Shown here in pieces: positions 36,166 to 43,831 of a DNA stretch of 64,000 nucleotides. How positions within the stretch are numbered: position 1 is the stretch's first letter; each line of letters begins with the position of its first letter. Under the pieces are notes generated by a model, which saw only the letters and a program-made list of their open reading frames with translations, was not told the DNA's origin and ran no database searches. The stretch is from the NCBI GenBank assembly GCA_021323855.1, contig JAJPKE010000016.1:62001-126000 (forward strand), written 5' to 3'. The translations under genes and the position numbers were made by a program. Origin of the DNA: Chloroflexota bacterium. GTDB lineage: Bacteria > Chloroflexota > Ktedonobacteria > Ktedonobacterales > JADMIN01.

Positions 36166-37791
36166 CTATGGATTCACTGCGTAGACTTTGCCGTTCGGAC
36201 CGCCAAAGAGAAATAGCCCTTGAGCGACCACCGGCGGGCTGATGAAGCCCTGGCCCCCTGGAACCGAGTCATACGCCCAGCGCGAGCTACCGTTGCGCAC
36301 ATCATAGGCAAAGAGGGTTCCCTGCGAGGCAACAGCGACCACATTGCGATAGAGTGCTGGTGCGCTGTCTATCTCGAAGGCCGAGAGGTTCGTTTCTACG
36401 CCACCCAGCAGGCTACTCCAGTATGCAGCGCCGTTCGTGGCGTCGAAGGCATAGAGAAAGCCCTCTATCGAGCCAATATAGACTGTGCCATCACTGACAG
36501 TTGGCGGCGCAACTTTTCCAGCTCCAATGCTGCTGCGCCAGCGTTGATGACCGGTATCGGCGTCGAGCGCATAGAGCGAGCCGTCGCGCGCACCGGCGTA
36601 GACCACGCCATCCACGATCACCGGCGCCGTCATCTGCCCCTGCGCCAGAAATTGCCACTTTTGCCTGCCCGTTGCTGCATCGTAGCAGGTGAGCGTGTGG
36701 TCATAGGCGCTGGCGTACACCGCGCCATTGGCGACTGTGAGCAGGTCAGAGGTCTCAAAAAGCGCCGAGGAGTTCAGCACGATGGGGTGCTGCCAGCGCA
36801 GCTTGCCCGTTTGCGTCGCAAACGCCGAGACGAACGTGTTGCCGGAAGTGTCAAGTGTGAGGCTGTAGAAGCTATCACCGGCAATGACGGGCGAGCTATA
36901 GTCCGCCACATTCAACTGATAGGCAAGGGAGCCATCGCTGACGTGATACACACCTGGATGAAAAATCGTGTTCAACGGCCCATCGGAATAGCCGGCGAAA
37001 ATCAATCCATCAGCGATATTCAGCAGAGACGTGTTGAGCAGCCCGTCCGCAGGAATCTTCAGCGAAATACGGCGCGCGGTTTTGTCTGCCAGCGAAAGGG
37101 CGAAGAGATCTGCTGTCTGACCGAGTATGTCAGCAGTGGCGTAATACGTCCCATTGTCGTTGATGAGGCTGGTCGTCACGTTACTCTGGTCGCTGTAGCT
37201 GCCCAGCGGAATCGTCCACCTGGGTTGGCCGGAGAGTCCGTTGATCTTGGGCAGGGCTTTTGCCGCGTCTTTCGCCTGCTGCTGCTGCACGAGCAGTGTC
37301 GCCGTCACGCCGCCGGAGACCACCGCCAGCCCGATGCCTGCGCCCATCCCCACGAGCGCGCGACGGCTGATGCGCTGCTTCAGCGTGGCCACGCCCAGCG
37401 GCGCGGCCAGCTCTTCCAGCCAGAGCGCGCGCATCTTGTTTGCCGTGTCAATATAGAGCGTGGCCTTATCCTGCGCGTCCGGCACATAGGCGGGGTCCAG
37501 AATCAGGTTGACCAGTTTGCGTTTTTTGGGGTCCGCCGCCAGCAGCTTGCGGAACGTGGCATCCGCTGCGGCGACCTGCGGCGAGCGGCGCGTTGCGCCA
37601 GTGCAGAGCCGTAGGTAAACTTCACACTCCTGGATTTGCTGCGCCGTCTCCGGCAGAAGCTGGCCGGGCGGCTGCCGCATGGGGTCAAATATCATGGGAG
37701 AGATTCCCCAGGCAGTGAAGGCGGCCATCAGCGGCGCAATGCGGAACCTATCCTCAGCGGCAAAACAGAGGAACACTTTTTTCCCAGCCAT
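36166..37791 (-). CDS. TIR-like / transmembrane / PQQ beta-propeller protein, degenerate TIR
   Basis: This 541-residue paralogue comes first in the tandem. Residues 4-130 align with the TIR of the next gene (VFLCFAAEDRFRIAPLMAAF; YLRLCTGATRRSPQVAAAD), but the Trp and Glu of the NADase motif are replaced by Gln72 and Ala76, so it is probably inactive. SRRALVGMG at 142-150 starts the transmembrane segment and again looks twin-arginine-like. Residues 185-541 form a propeller with blades such as GVVYAGARDGSLYALDADTG and GTVYIGSIEGFLYAFDATNG. GGAGG is 14 bp before the ATG, a long spacing. It may partner or regulate the active TIR protein. Confidence 0.85.
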   Translation of the reverse strand: MAGKKVFLCFAAEDRFRIAPLMAAFTAWGISPMIFDPMRQPPGQLLPETAQQIQECEVYLRLCTGATRRSPQVAAADATFRKLLAADPKKRKLVNLILDPAYVPDAQDKATLYIDTANKMRALWLEELAAPLGVATLKQRISRRALVGMGAGIGLAVVSGGVTATLLVQQQQAKDAAKALPKINGLSGQPRWTIPLGSYSDQSNVTTSLINDNGTYYATADILGQTADLFALSLADKTARRISLKIPADGLLNTSLLNIADGLIFAGYSDGPLNTIFHPGVYHVSDGSLAYQLNVADYSSPVIAGDSFYSLTLDTSGNTFVSAFATQTGKLRWQHPIVLNSSALFETSDLLTVANGAVYASAYDHTLTCYDAATGRQKWQFLAQGQMTAPVIVDGVVYAGARDGSLYALDADTGHQRWRSSIGAGKVAPPTVSDGTVYIGSIEGFLYAFDATNGAAYWSSLLGGVETNLSAFEIDSAPALYRNVVAVASQGTLFAYDVRNGSSRWAYDSVPGGQGFISPPVVAQGLFLFGGPNGKVYAVNP

Positions 37792-38307
37792 ACGTGTTGC
37801 GGTAACTCCTCCTGGTGTAATGTCCCTGCGTTGGCGCCGTTGACAACACGGACGGTCTTCTCAATCGAGTGCTGAGACGTGAGTGGTCAATCTGATAGTA
37901 TGGTATCACAGGTCAGCAATTTGGTCTATCTACTCAACCTGCTATCTCCACTGCATCTCTACCCAATCTCTACCGGCTCGCCAGCGGAGATGTGCGATTG
38001 ATGTGCGATACGAGCTAGGCAGAAATTGCCACATCTCAATCGTTATCTCAATCATTTCGGTGCGTTTCTGAGCGCAGGGGGCAAGCAATGAACTCTGTTG
38101 GCACAATCTTTGCCATAGACCATTTTCAGGTATTGGCAATGCGTGACACGAGCATCTCCATCGTGATGGATCCCGGGCGCTTAGACCACAGCACACTTCA
38201 TACGCGCGATAGAGCAACCTGGCAATTGGGCGATCCAAACAATCAGACATGATTGGCATGTAGAAAGATCAGCAGCGCGACCCAGCCTGGATTGGTAACG
38301 GCATCCT
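37792..38307. other. Divergent region between TIR operon and response regulator
   Basis: No gene is supported. It must carry the promoter of the two TIR genes and that of the response regulator. I saw no convincing -35/-10 pair or long palindrome. Local composition is slightly AT-rich around 37880-38080. Confidence 0.35.
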
Positions 38308-38748
38308 ATGAGCAGAGCATATTCCGCCAGACACCCAGCACATTCGCATGAGCGAACTCAGCAAGAATCGGTGTTTCCCTTGAAGAGCCACACCAGCGCG
38401 ACCATCCTTGTCGTAGACGACGAGGCCAGCATTGCCAATCTGCTGGCCGAAACGCTCTGTAACGCAGGCTACCACGTCCTGCGCGCCTCCAATGGGCACA
38501 CTGCGCTCGCGATTGCCCGTAGCGAACATCCGGCCTTGATTTTGAGCGACCGCAATATGCCGGAGGTGGACGGCATCGAGTTTGTGCGCCTGCTGCACGC
38601 CAATCCGCGCACACGGCAGATTCCTGTTGTGCTAATGAGCAGCCTGCCGCTCAACACCGACACGGCAGGCACCGTCGCGTTCCTGGCGAAACCCTTTGAT
38701 CTCGACGATATGCTGGCTACCGTGGCGACCTATGCGCCTATCGCCTAA
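38308..38748 (+). CDS. Single-domain response regulator receiver protein
   Basis: The 146 residues form a CheY-like receiver: ILVVDDEASIANLLAE with the acidic pair Asp37-Asp38, phospho-acceptor Asp81 in LILSDRNMPEVDG, a Ser in VVLMSSLP and Lys in FLAKPF. There is no output domain, so it acts by protein contact or phosphotransfer. The first 28 residues are not family-like; no good ribosome site is seen before ATG 38308, and GTG 38371 is an alternative. No histidine kinase is nearby. It points toward the Tat-type protein gene, with only 5 bp between their stops. Confidence 0.85.
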   Translation: MSRAYSARHPAHSHERTQQESVFPLKSHTSATILVVDDEASIANLLAETLCNAGYHVLRASNGHTALAIARSEHPALILSDRNMPEVDGIEFVRLLHANPRTRQIPVVLMSSLPLNTDTAGTVAFLAKPFDLDDMLATVATYAPIA

Positions 38749-38753
38749 AAACG

Positions 38754-39830
38754 CTACTGCCCCGGTGTGGCGCTTGGGGTTGCAGGCGTTGCGGTGGGTG
38801 TCGTTGGCGCGCTGAAGGTTGGCACCGAGACCGGCACCGTGCTGGGTGGAACCGGCACGAACTTCTGATAGCCAGTCTGTGGCGAGTAGTTGAAGTCACC
38901 ACCGCAGCCGAACTGGCTGAGCCAGTATTGCCAGATGACGGCGCCCTGTCCAGCAAATGTTTCCTGCTGCATCGCGGCGTTCCAGGCATTGTAGACCGGC
39001 GTCAGCGTGTCGCAATCCGGCGCGCAGGGTGGGCACATCATGCCAGCGTACTGTCCGCCAGCGACCCAATAGACGAACGGGACGGCGGGCACGTAGGAAT
39101 CGGGGAACCATGCGTCGCGGCTGGCGGCGTTGATGTAAACGCCGGGGACGAATTGCTCGTTGGCAACCCCCGTCAGAAAGCCATCGAGGACCGCTGCCAT
39201 ATCCTTTTGTGTCGCACCGTCGCCCCAACCACCAAAGCCGGACTCGACATCGGCAAAGAGCGTCAGGCCGCCGATACCCTGCGTGTTATGCCAGGCGGTG
39301 ACGGCTGCCTGCGCCTGCTGCTGGCCATACGCGAACGGCGTGGTTGACGTGGCGAGATTAGGACCACACAAGCCCCAATAGCCGTGGGTATATTGATCGC
39401 CAACCATTGCCGCCGTATCAGGATTGAAGCAGCCGACGCTATTGTTGGTGCCACCAAGCTCAGCGATATAGAATTGAAGTGGCATACTCTGGGCGGTTGC
39501 GGTGTCGGGCGCGGTGCAGCTATCAACGCCGAAATAGCCATTGACGCCCGTTTGGAGGTTGTTTGGCATGGGCATGGCATTGGCCGATTTAATCCCAATT
39601 AGCGAACGCGCGGAGATGGCGGTGGCGCCAGCGGCGAGCGCCAGTCCGGCAAAACGCATGAAGCCCCGGCGACTCATTCCGGCGCGCTGTATCTCATCTT
39701 CTGTGGCGCCGTTCTCGCGTGCGAGCCGCAGATAGGCCGCAGAACAATCAGCGCATCCTTCATCATACTTTTTGAGCGCGGCCTGCATGGCCCGCTCACG
39801 AATTTCGTCCGGCGTGTGACGACGCATCAT
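38754..39830 (-). CDS. Tat-type exported glycoside-hydrolase-like (DUF1906/Rv2525c-type) protein
   Basis: I chose the ATG at 39830 (GGGGAG 10 bp upstream), giving 358 residues. Residues 1-50 form a cytosolic helical head with CADC (Cys26, Cys29) and ARENGATEDEI, which resembles an AhpD-type helix. MSRRGFMRFAGLALAAGAT (52-70) is a good twin-arginine signal, placed unusually far in. The exported part starts GYFGVDSC and has LTLFADVESGFGGWG and VPGVYINAASRDAW, as in the DUF1906/GH25-like barrel of Rv2525c, a Tat substrate linked to the cell wall. A Pro/Thr/Ser tail ends it. Catalysis is unproven. Confidence 0.75.
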   Translation of the reverse strand: MMRRHTPDEIRERAMQAALKKYDEGCADCSAAYLRLARENGATEDEIQRAGMSRRGFMRFAGLALAAGATAISARSLIGIKSANAMPMPNNLQTGVNGYFGVDSCTAPDTATAQSMPLQFYIAELGGTNNSVGCFNPDTAAMVGDQYTHGYWGLCGPNLATSTTPFAYGQQQAQAAVTAWHNTQGIGGLTLFADVESGFGGWGDGATQKDMAAVLDGFLTGVANEQFVPGVYINAASRDAWFPDSYVPAVPFVYWVAGGQYAGMMCPPCAPDCDTLTPVYNAWNAAMQQETFAGQGAVIWQYWLSQFGCGGDFNYSPQTGYQKFVPVPPSTVPVSVPTFSAPTTPTATPATPSATPGQ

Positions 39831-40347
39831 GCCGATTTTGCTCCCCACCACGTTGTTTCCACGTTGCTTGTACGTTGCTTTTGCTCAACTATTGCTTGTG
39901 CCGCAGCCGGCAGATAGCGGCGTTACACAAACGCTACTTTACCATGCAGCATCTCTTGACCCGAGCCAGCATAGCATATTCGGGTCAGCGCCGAAATGAA
40001 CTGCGTCACACCTGGCTCTCCCATCAGTCGGCTCCCTGGCTAGCGTATAGGCAGGCTACAGCCTGCTCACAAAAACATACGAACTGAGAGGTGTTTGGGT
40101 TATTCCTTGCTGTTATGACAAGTACAGTTCATGAGCTTGCTCGTGTTCAGAGAGGCGCTGAGTTGTGGGGCGCTCGCGGCTGTAAACAGCCGACGCACGA
40201 TATGGACAACGTGGCACTGAAGTGCCGGCGCACGATACTATAGACTGAAGTCTCACCGGGTAGGAGGGCGGTGAGACAAATTGGCTTTAGCCTTCATCGT
40301 GTGCGTCGGCACTTCAGTGCCGCGAGAGCCGCATATATAGAGTAAAA
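39831..40347. repeat. Gap with family B repeat, copy 5 (40175-40330)
   Basis: CACTGAAGTGCCGGCGCACGA (40215-40235, in parts) and its inverse TCGTGTGCGTCGGCACTTCA (about 40297-40316) form a large stem. Inside are GACTGAAGTC and GGCTTTAGCC. GCGGCTGTAAACAGCCG sits at about 40177. No gene is seen in 39852-40160. Confidence 0.65.
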
Positions 40348-40938
40348 TTACGCGCCGCAGCCAGCCAGCGCCGAGACCGGCGAAGCGTCGGCTTCTTTCC
40401 ACAGGCCGGTGGCGAGCCAGACCCAGGCGAAGTGAATGCCCAGGTCACGCATGGCCGTCACCCGATGATAGCCGTCGCAGAGCAGCACGTTCTCAGTAAC
40501 CTGTTTCCCATCGCCGCCGAGGCCGATCAACGGCGGAAAGCCCCCGCCGCGCCGGATGACCGCGCGATAGCTGCGCAGCTTCCCGCGCGCCAGGTCCACC
40601 GTGCGCAGCAGGCAAAGCTGGTCAATCGGCACCAGATGCAACTCCCAGCGATAGCTGAGCGCCTCGAAGTCATCAGCCTCTTCGGCGGGCATCACCTCGT
40701 GGAGATAGCGATCCACGTGCTGCCGCGCTGCCTCTGGCGTCAACGCTTGTAGATCCAGCAGGTTCGGGCAGGAAACCACCGCAGGCTGGTCTTTCATGCC
40801 CGATGAGCGTGAAGTACGTGAAGTGTGTGCCGTTCGTGGTGTGTGTGGCGTTTTTGGGGCAGCCGGTATCGCGGATTCCTTCGCCTGCCGCTGCCGTTGC
40901 GCGCTTTCGCGCGGCGCTGATGATTTCCGGACGCCCAT
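40348..40938 (-). CDS. ParB/sulfiredoxin-fold domain protein
   Basis: The ATG at 40938 has GAGG 9 bp upstream and gives 196 residues. The first 45 are basic and low in complexity (Ser/Thr/His/Pro/Arg). The rest contains VPIDQLCLLRTVDLARGKL followed by VLLCDGYHRVTAMRDLGI, the ParB-N/sulfiredoxin-like motif D-G-x-H-R. Such stand-alone domains may be CTPases, nucleases or part of mobile elements; a chromosome-partition role is unlikely because no parA or DNA-binding domain is present. It sits between a repeat and an acyl-CoA dehydrogenase. Confidence 0.72.
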   Translation of the reverse strand: MGVRKSSAPRESAQRQRQAKESAIPAAPKTPHTPRTAHTSRTSRSSGMKDQPAVVSCPNLLDLQALTPEAARQHVDRYLHEVMPAEEADDFEALSYRWELHLVPIDQLCLLRTVDLARGKLRSYRAVIRRGGGFPPLIGLGGDGKQVTENVLLCDGYHRVTAMRDLGIHFAWVWLATGLWKEADASPVSALAGCGA

Positions 40939-41090
40939 GATCGTAGTCCTCGCCAATCCTTCTCTCGATTGCTTACGCACACCCTCTAAGCGTATTGCAT
41001 GCCAGTTGGCACGTCAAGCATGCGTGAATATTGGGTGACATGCTGTGTTCGGGATAGCTCTAGATAGTTGTGGATATTTGCTCAAACGAA

Positions 41091-41124
41091 TGGTCCCAGC
41101 ATGAGAGAAACATGCGGGACCATT
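41091..41124 (-). terminator. Hairpin after the acyl-CoA dehydrogenase gene
   Basis: ATGGTCCCAGCATG (41091-41104) pairs with CATGCGGGACCAT (41112-41124) with one bulged A and a 7-nt loop. It lies 38 bp beyond the stop of the minus-strand gene. No clear T-run follows. Confidence 0.6.
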
Positions 41125-41161
41125 GGTATACCGGCTAAAGCCGCACATATGCGCCAATCGC

Positions 41162-42304
41162 TTATTTCAACAGTTGGTTGGCAACGACGATCTTCTGAAT
41201 CTGGTTGGTGCCCTCGTAAATCTGCGTGATCTTGGCGTCGCGGAAGAGCTTCTCCACTGGATATTCGCGGATATAGCCATAGCCGCCGAAGATTTGCACG
41301 GCGTCGGTCGCCACCTCCATCGCCACATCGGAAGCAAAGTTCTTCGCCATGCTGCTCTCATAGAGGAACGGACGCCCCGTCTCCGTTACGCGAGCAGACC
41401 ACCATGTCATCAGCCGCGCCGCCTGCACTTTGGTCGCCATATCGGCCAGCATGAACTGGATCGCCTGGTTCGCAGCGATAGGCTTGCCAAACTGCACCCG
41501 CTCTTTGGCGTAGTCGCGCGCATATTCGTAGGCGGCGCGCGCAATGCCCAGCGCAATAGCAGCTACCATCGGGCGCGAGCGGTCCAGCATGGTCATCGCC
41601 AACTTGAAGCCGCTGCCTTCCTCACCAAGACGGTTCTCCACCGGCACACGCACATCATCCAGCAAGACCTCGCCGGTATGCGAGCAACGAATGCCCAGCT
41701 TCTTCTCTTTCTTGCCGCCGCTAACGCCGGGCGTGTCGCCGGGGACGATGAACGCTGTGATGCCGCGATGCCCCTGCGCGCGGTCGGTGGCGGCGAAGAT
41801 GACATAGAGGTCGGCAATGCCGCCGTTGGTGATGAAGCGTTTCGCGCCGTTGAGGATATAGGTGTCGCCTTCGCGGCGGGCGGTGGTAGTCATCGCCGCC
41901 ACATCGGAGCCAGCGCCCGGCTCTGTCAGCGCCATCGCGCAGAGGCCATTGCGCTCGACGATAGGCTTGAGCAGGCGTTGCTTCTGCTCGTCGCTGCCCG
42001 CGAGCAGAATCGGGATGCTTGCCAGATGTGTGCCCCCAAGCACGGTGGCGACGCCCGCGCAGCCCCAGGAAAGCTCCTCAGTGATGATGCAATTGGTGAG
42101 TTCGTCGGTGATGCCCAGGCCGCCTAGTTCTTCGGGGAAGGCAAAGGTGGTCAGCCCAAGTTCGCCTGCCTTCTTCACCAACTCCCAGGGAAACTCTTCG
42201 CGCTCATCCAGTTCCGCCGCCACCGGGCGTATCTCTTGCTCTGCGAAGGTATGCGCCAGATCGCGCATCGCCTGTTGCTCGTCGGTCAACTCAAAGTCAA
42301 TCAT
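41162..42304 (-). CDS. Acyl-CoA dehydrogenase
   Basis: This 380-residue flavoenzyme oxidises acyl-CoA to enoyl-CoA, giving electrons to ETF. The ATG at 42304 has AGGAGA 9 bp upstream and matches the family start (MIDFELTDEQQAMRDLA). The FAD-binding block AMALTEPGAGSDVAAMTTTA, the GYIREYPVEKLFRDAKI stretch and the catalytic base Glu364 in QIYEGTNQIQ are all present. The position of the Glu and the sequence suggest a short-chain or butyryl-CoA type. No other beta-oxidation genes or ETF genes are in the window. Confidence 0.95.
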   Translation of the reverse strand: MIDFELTDEQQAMRDLAHTFAEQEIRPVAAELDEREEFPWELVKKAGELGLTTFAFPEELGGLGITDELTNCIITEELSWGCAGVATVLGGTHLASIPILLAGSDEQKQRLLKPIVERNGLCAMALTEPGAGSDVAAMTTTARREGDTYILNGAKRFITNGGIADLYVIFAATDRAQGHRGITAFIVPGDTPGVSGGKKEKKLGIRCSHTGEVLLDDVRVPVENRLGEEGSGFKLAMTMLDRSRPMVAAIALGIARAAYEYARDYAKERVQFGKPIAANQAIQFMLADMATKVQAARLMTWWSARVTETGRPFLYESSMAKNFASDVAMEVATDAVQIFGGYGYIREYPVEKLFRDAKITQIYEGTNQIQKIVVANQLLK

Positions 42305-42568
42305 CGTTGATGTCTCCTGTATCTCCCGCGTCGTTGCGCTATCTCGCTGCCAGAAAAGGCGCTCCGCCGCAGTGTAACACACCCATTGGAGAGACGCGCT
42401 TGCCAACAACTGGCGCACGGTCATCTACCCTATACCGAAAACACACTAATCGGACGGGTAGGGGATTCCTGGCAGTTTGTCGGATACCACACCGTCGTGG
42501 ATGAGGTATATGAGAAATAGCACTAACTTTCCGGGCCGCAATGATGAGGATAAACAGGATGCTGCTCT
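42305..42568. other. Divergent promoter region of acyl-CoA dehydrogenase and phosphatase genes
   Basis: No gene or strong structure is seen. A weak AGGAT before 42569 may serve the phosphatase gene. Confidence 0.35.
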
Positions 42569-43072
42569 ATGGCGATTGAGCGATTTTACTGGCTGGTGGA
42601 TGGCGTGCTGGCAGGCTGTTCGCGTCCGGGTGGGCGTGGTCGTATCGGTATGGGCGACGCGACGCCTGATCTGCGCGCGTTGGCCGCTGACCTGGATTGG
42701 CTGCGCGAGCGCGGCATCGGCGCGCTGCTCTCATTGACGGAGACGCCGCTGGATGGCGAAACGCTGGCGGCGTCTGGCATCGAGGCGCTGCACCTGCCCA
42801 TCGCGGACCTCGCGCCGCCAACGCCACAGCAATTCTTTGAGGCGTTGGAGTTCATTGACCGGCAACGCGCGCAGGGGCGGTCCGTCGCCGTTCATTGTCT
42901 GATGGGCCAGGGACGCACCGGCTCGATTCTCGCCGCGTATCTCATCCGCGCAGGCGCCACCCCGGCGGACGCGCTCCGCGAACTGCGCGCCGTCTGCCCC
43001 GGCGCCGTCGAGAATCCGGCGCAGGAGCGCGCGCTCGCTGCCTTCGCGGAGCGCCGCGATTGGATCATTTAG
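42569..43072 (+). CDS. DUSP23-like dual-specificity phosphatase
   Basis: This 167-residue protein is all phosphatase domain. The P-loop HCLMGQGRTG contains Cys110 and Arg116, and the preceding LPIADLAPPTPQQF holds the general acid Asp. The N-terminus FYWLVDGVLAGCSRPG is shared with the VHZ/DUSP23 group. It is the second dual-specificity phosphatase in the window (the other at 18.0 kb), with no kinase gene nearby. Its 3' end overlaps the next, opposite gene by 8 bp. Confidence 0.9.
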   Translation: MAIERFYWLVDGVLAGCSRPGGRGRIGMGDATPDLRALAADLDWLRERGIGALLSLTETPLDGETLAASGIEALHLPIADLAPPTPQQFFEALEFIDRQRAQGRSVAVHCLMGQGRTGSILAAYLIRAGATPADALRELRAVCPGAVENPAQERALAAFAERRDWII

Positions 43073-43781
43073 CAGTGGCGTAGTGTGACACGTATTGTTG
43101 CTGGTCAGCCGTCAGCGGCGTGCCGTCGTTGAGCGCGAACCAGATGGAGTTTTCCAGCCAGAAGCGATAGAGGAACTCCCCAAATGAGGGCGAGCAGACG
43201 AAGGTGTTGTCGAGAATCGCTTTGCGTTGCTCGTCATTGTACGTTGCGGCCTGCTCAGGTTCCTCGGCAAGCTCATAGAACTCATACGGCGCAACAATCA
43301 CGCAATGGTCGCCAGCAGGTGTAAGATAGAGATACCAGAGCAGCACATCCTGTTGATCGTTCAGAAAGCGAATCACATAGCCGTTCTCGCTGCCCGGACA
43401 CTTCACGATTTGTTGGGGAAGCCCAAAGGTGCAGGCGGTGCAGGAAGGAATGCGGTCCTGTAATTCAGACGATGCCATGAACGGCAGAAACGTCACTGGC
43501 AATGTCAGCCCCAACTGTTGCGCCTGCTCGCCAAGAGCCTGCGCCCGTTGCTCCAGGTCCGACCGCTGCTCTGCCGGGGGACGATGCACTTCCATCTCCT
43601 GATCGAGATGTTCATCCAGTGGACCCAGCCAGTCCAGGGAATCTGTGTGCGCCGTGGCAGGCAGCGGCGGCAATCCCTCATAGGGATAATAGCAATAGGT
43701 GCTGTTGCAGGGACGGTACTGGCCGAGATCGAACGAGTACCAGCCGGATCTGAACGGCGTGTTTGGCGCTTGTTGGCTCAT
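43065..43781 (-). CDS. Hypothetical protein of 238 residues
   Basis: The ATG at 43781 is preceded by GGGGGAAC. The protein is soluble, with acidic and aromatic content. The central part SCTACTFGLPQQIVKCPGSENGYVI, in segments, contains C-x-x-C plus a later Cys and a strand leading into LLWYLYLTPAGDHCVIVAPYEFYEL. The C-terminus has SFGEFLYRFWLENSIWFAL, which recalls the last helix of SMI1/KNR4 (SUKH) immunity-like proteins. That likeness is weak, so no function is given. It runs opposite to the phosphatase and follows the large membrane protein on the same strand by 50 bp. Confidence 0.65.
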   Translation of the reverse strand: MSQQAPNTPFRSGWYSFDLGQYRPCNSTYCYYPYEGLPPLPATAHTDSLDWLGPLDEHLDQEMEVHRPPAEQRSDLEQRAQALGEQAQQLGLTLPVTFLPFMASSELQDRIPSCTACTFGLPQQIVKCPGSENGYVIRFLNDQQDVLLWYLYLTPAGDHCVIVAPYEFYELAEEPEQAATYNDEQRKAILDNTFVCSPSFGEFLYRFWLENSIWFALNDGTPLTADQQQYVSHYATAK

Positions 43782-43831
43782 GAATTGTTCCCCCTCTACT
43801 AATCAGGCAGTTTGTTCTGGTGAGAGGCGTG

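Noticed and set aside
40348-40938. Chromosome partition protein ParB
   Set aside because: Only the N-terminal ParB-like motif is present; no HTH domain, no parA neighbour and no parS-like palindrome were found.
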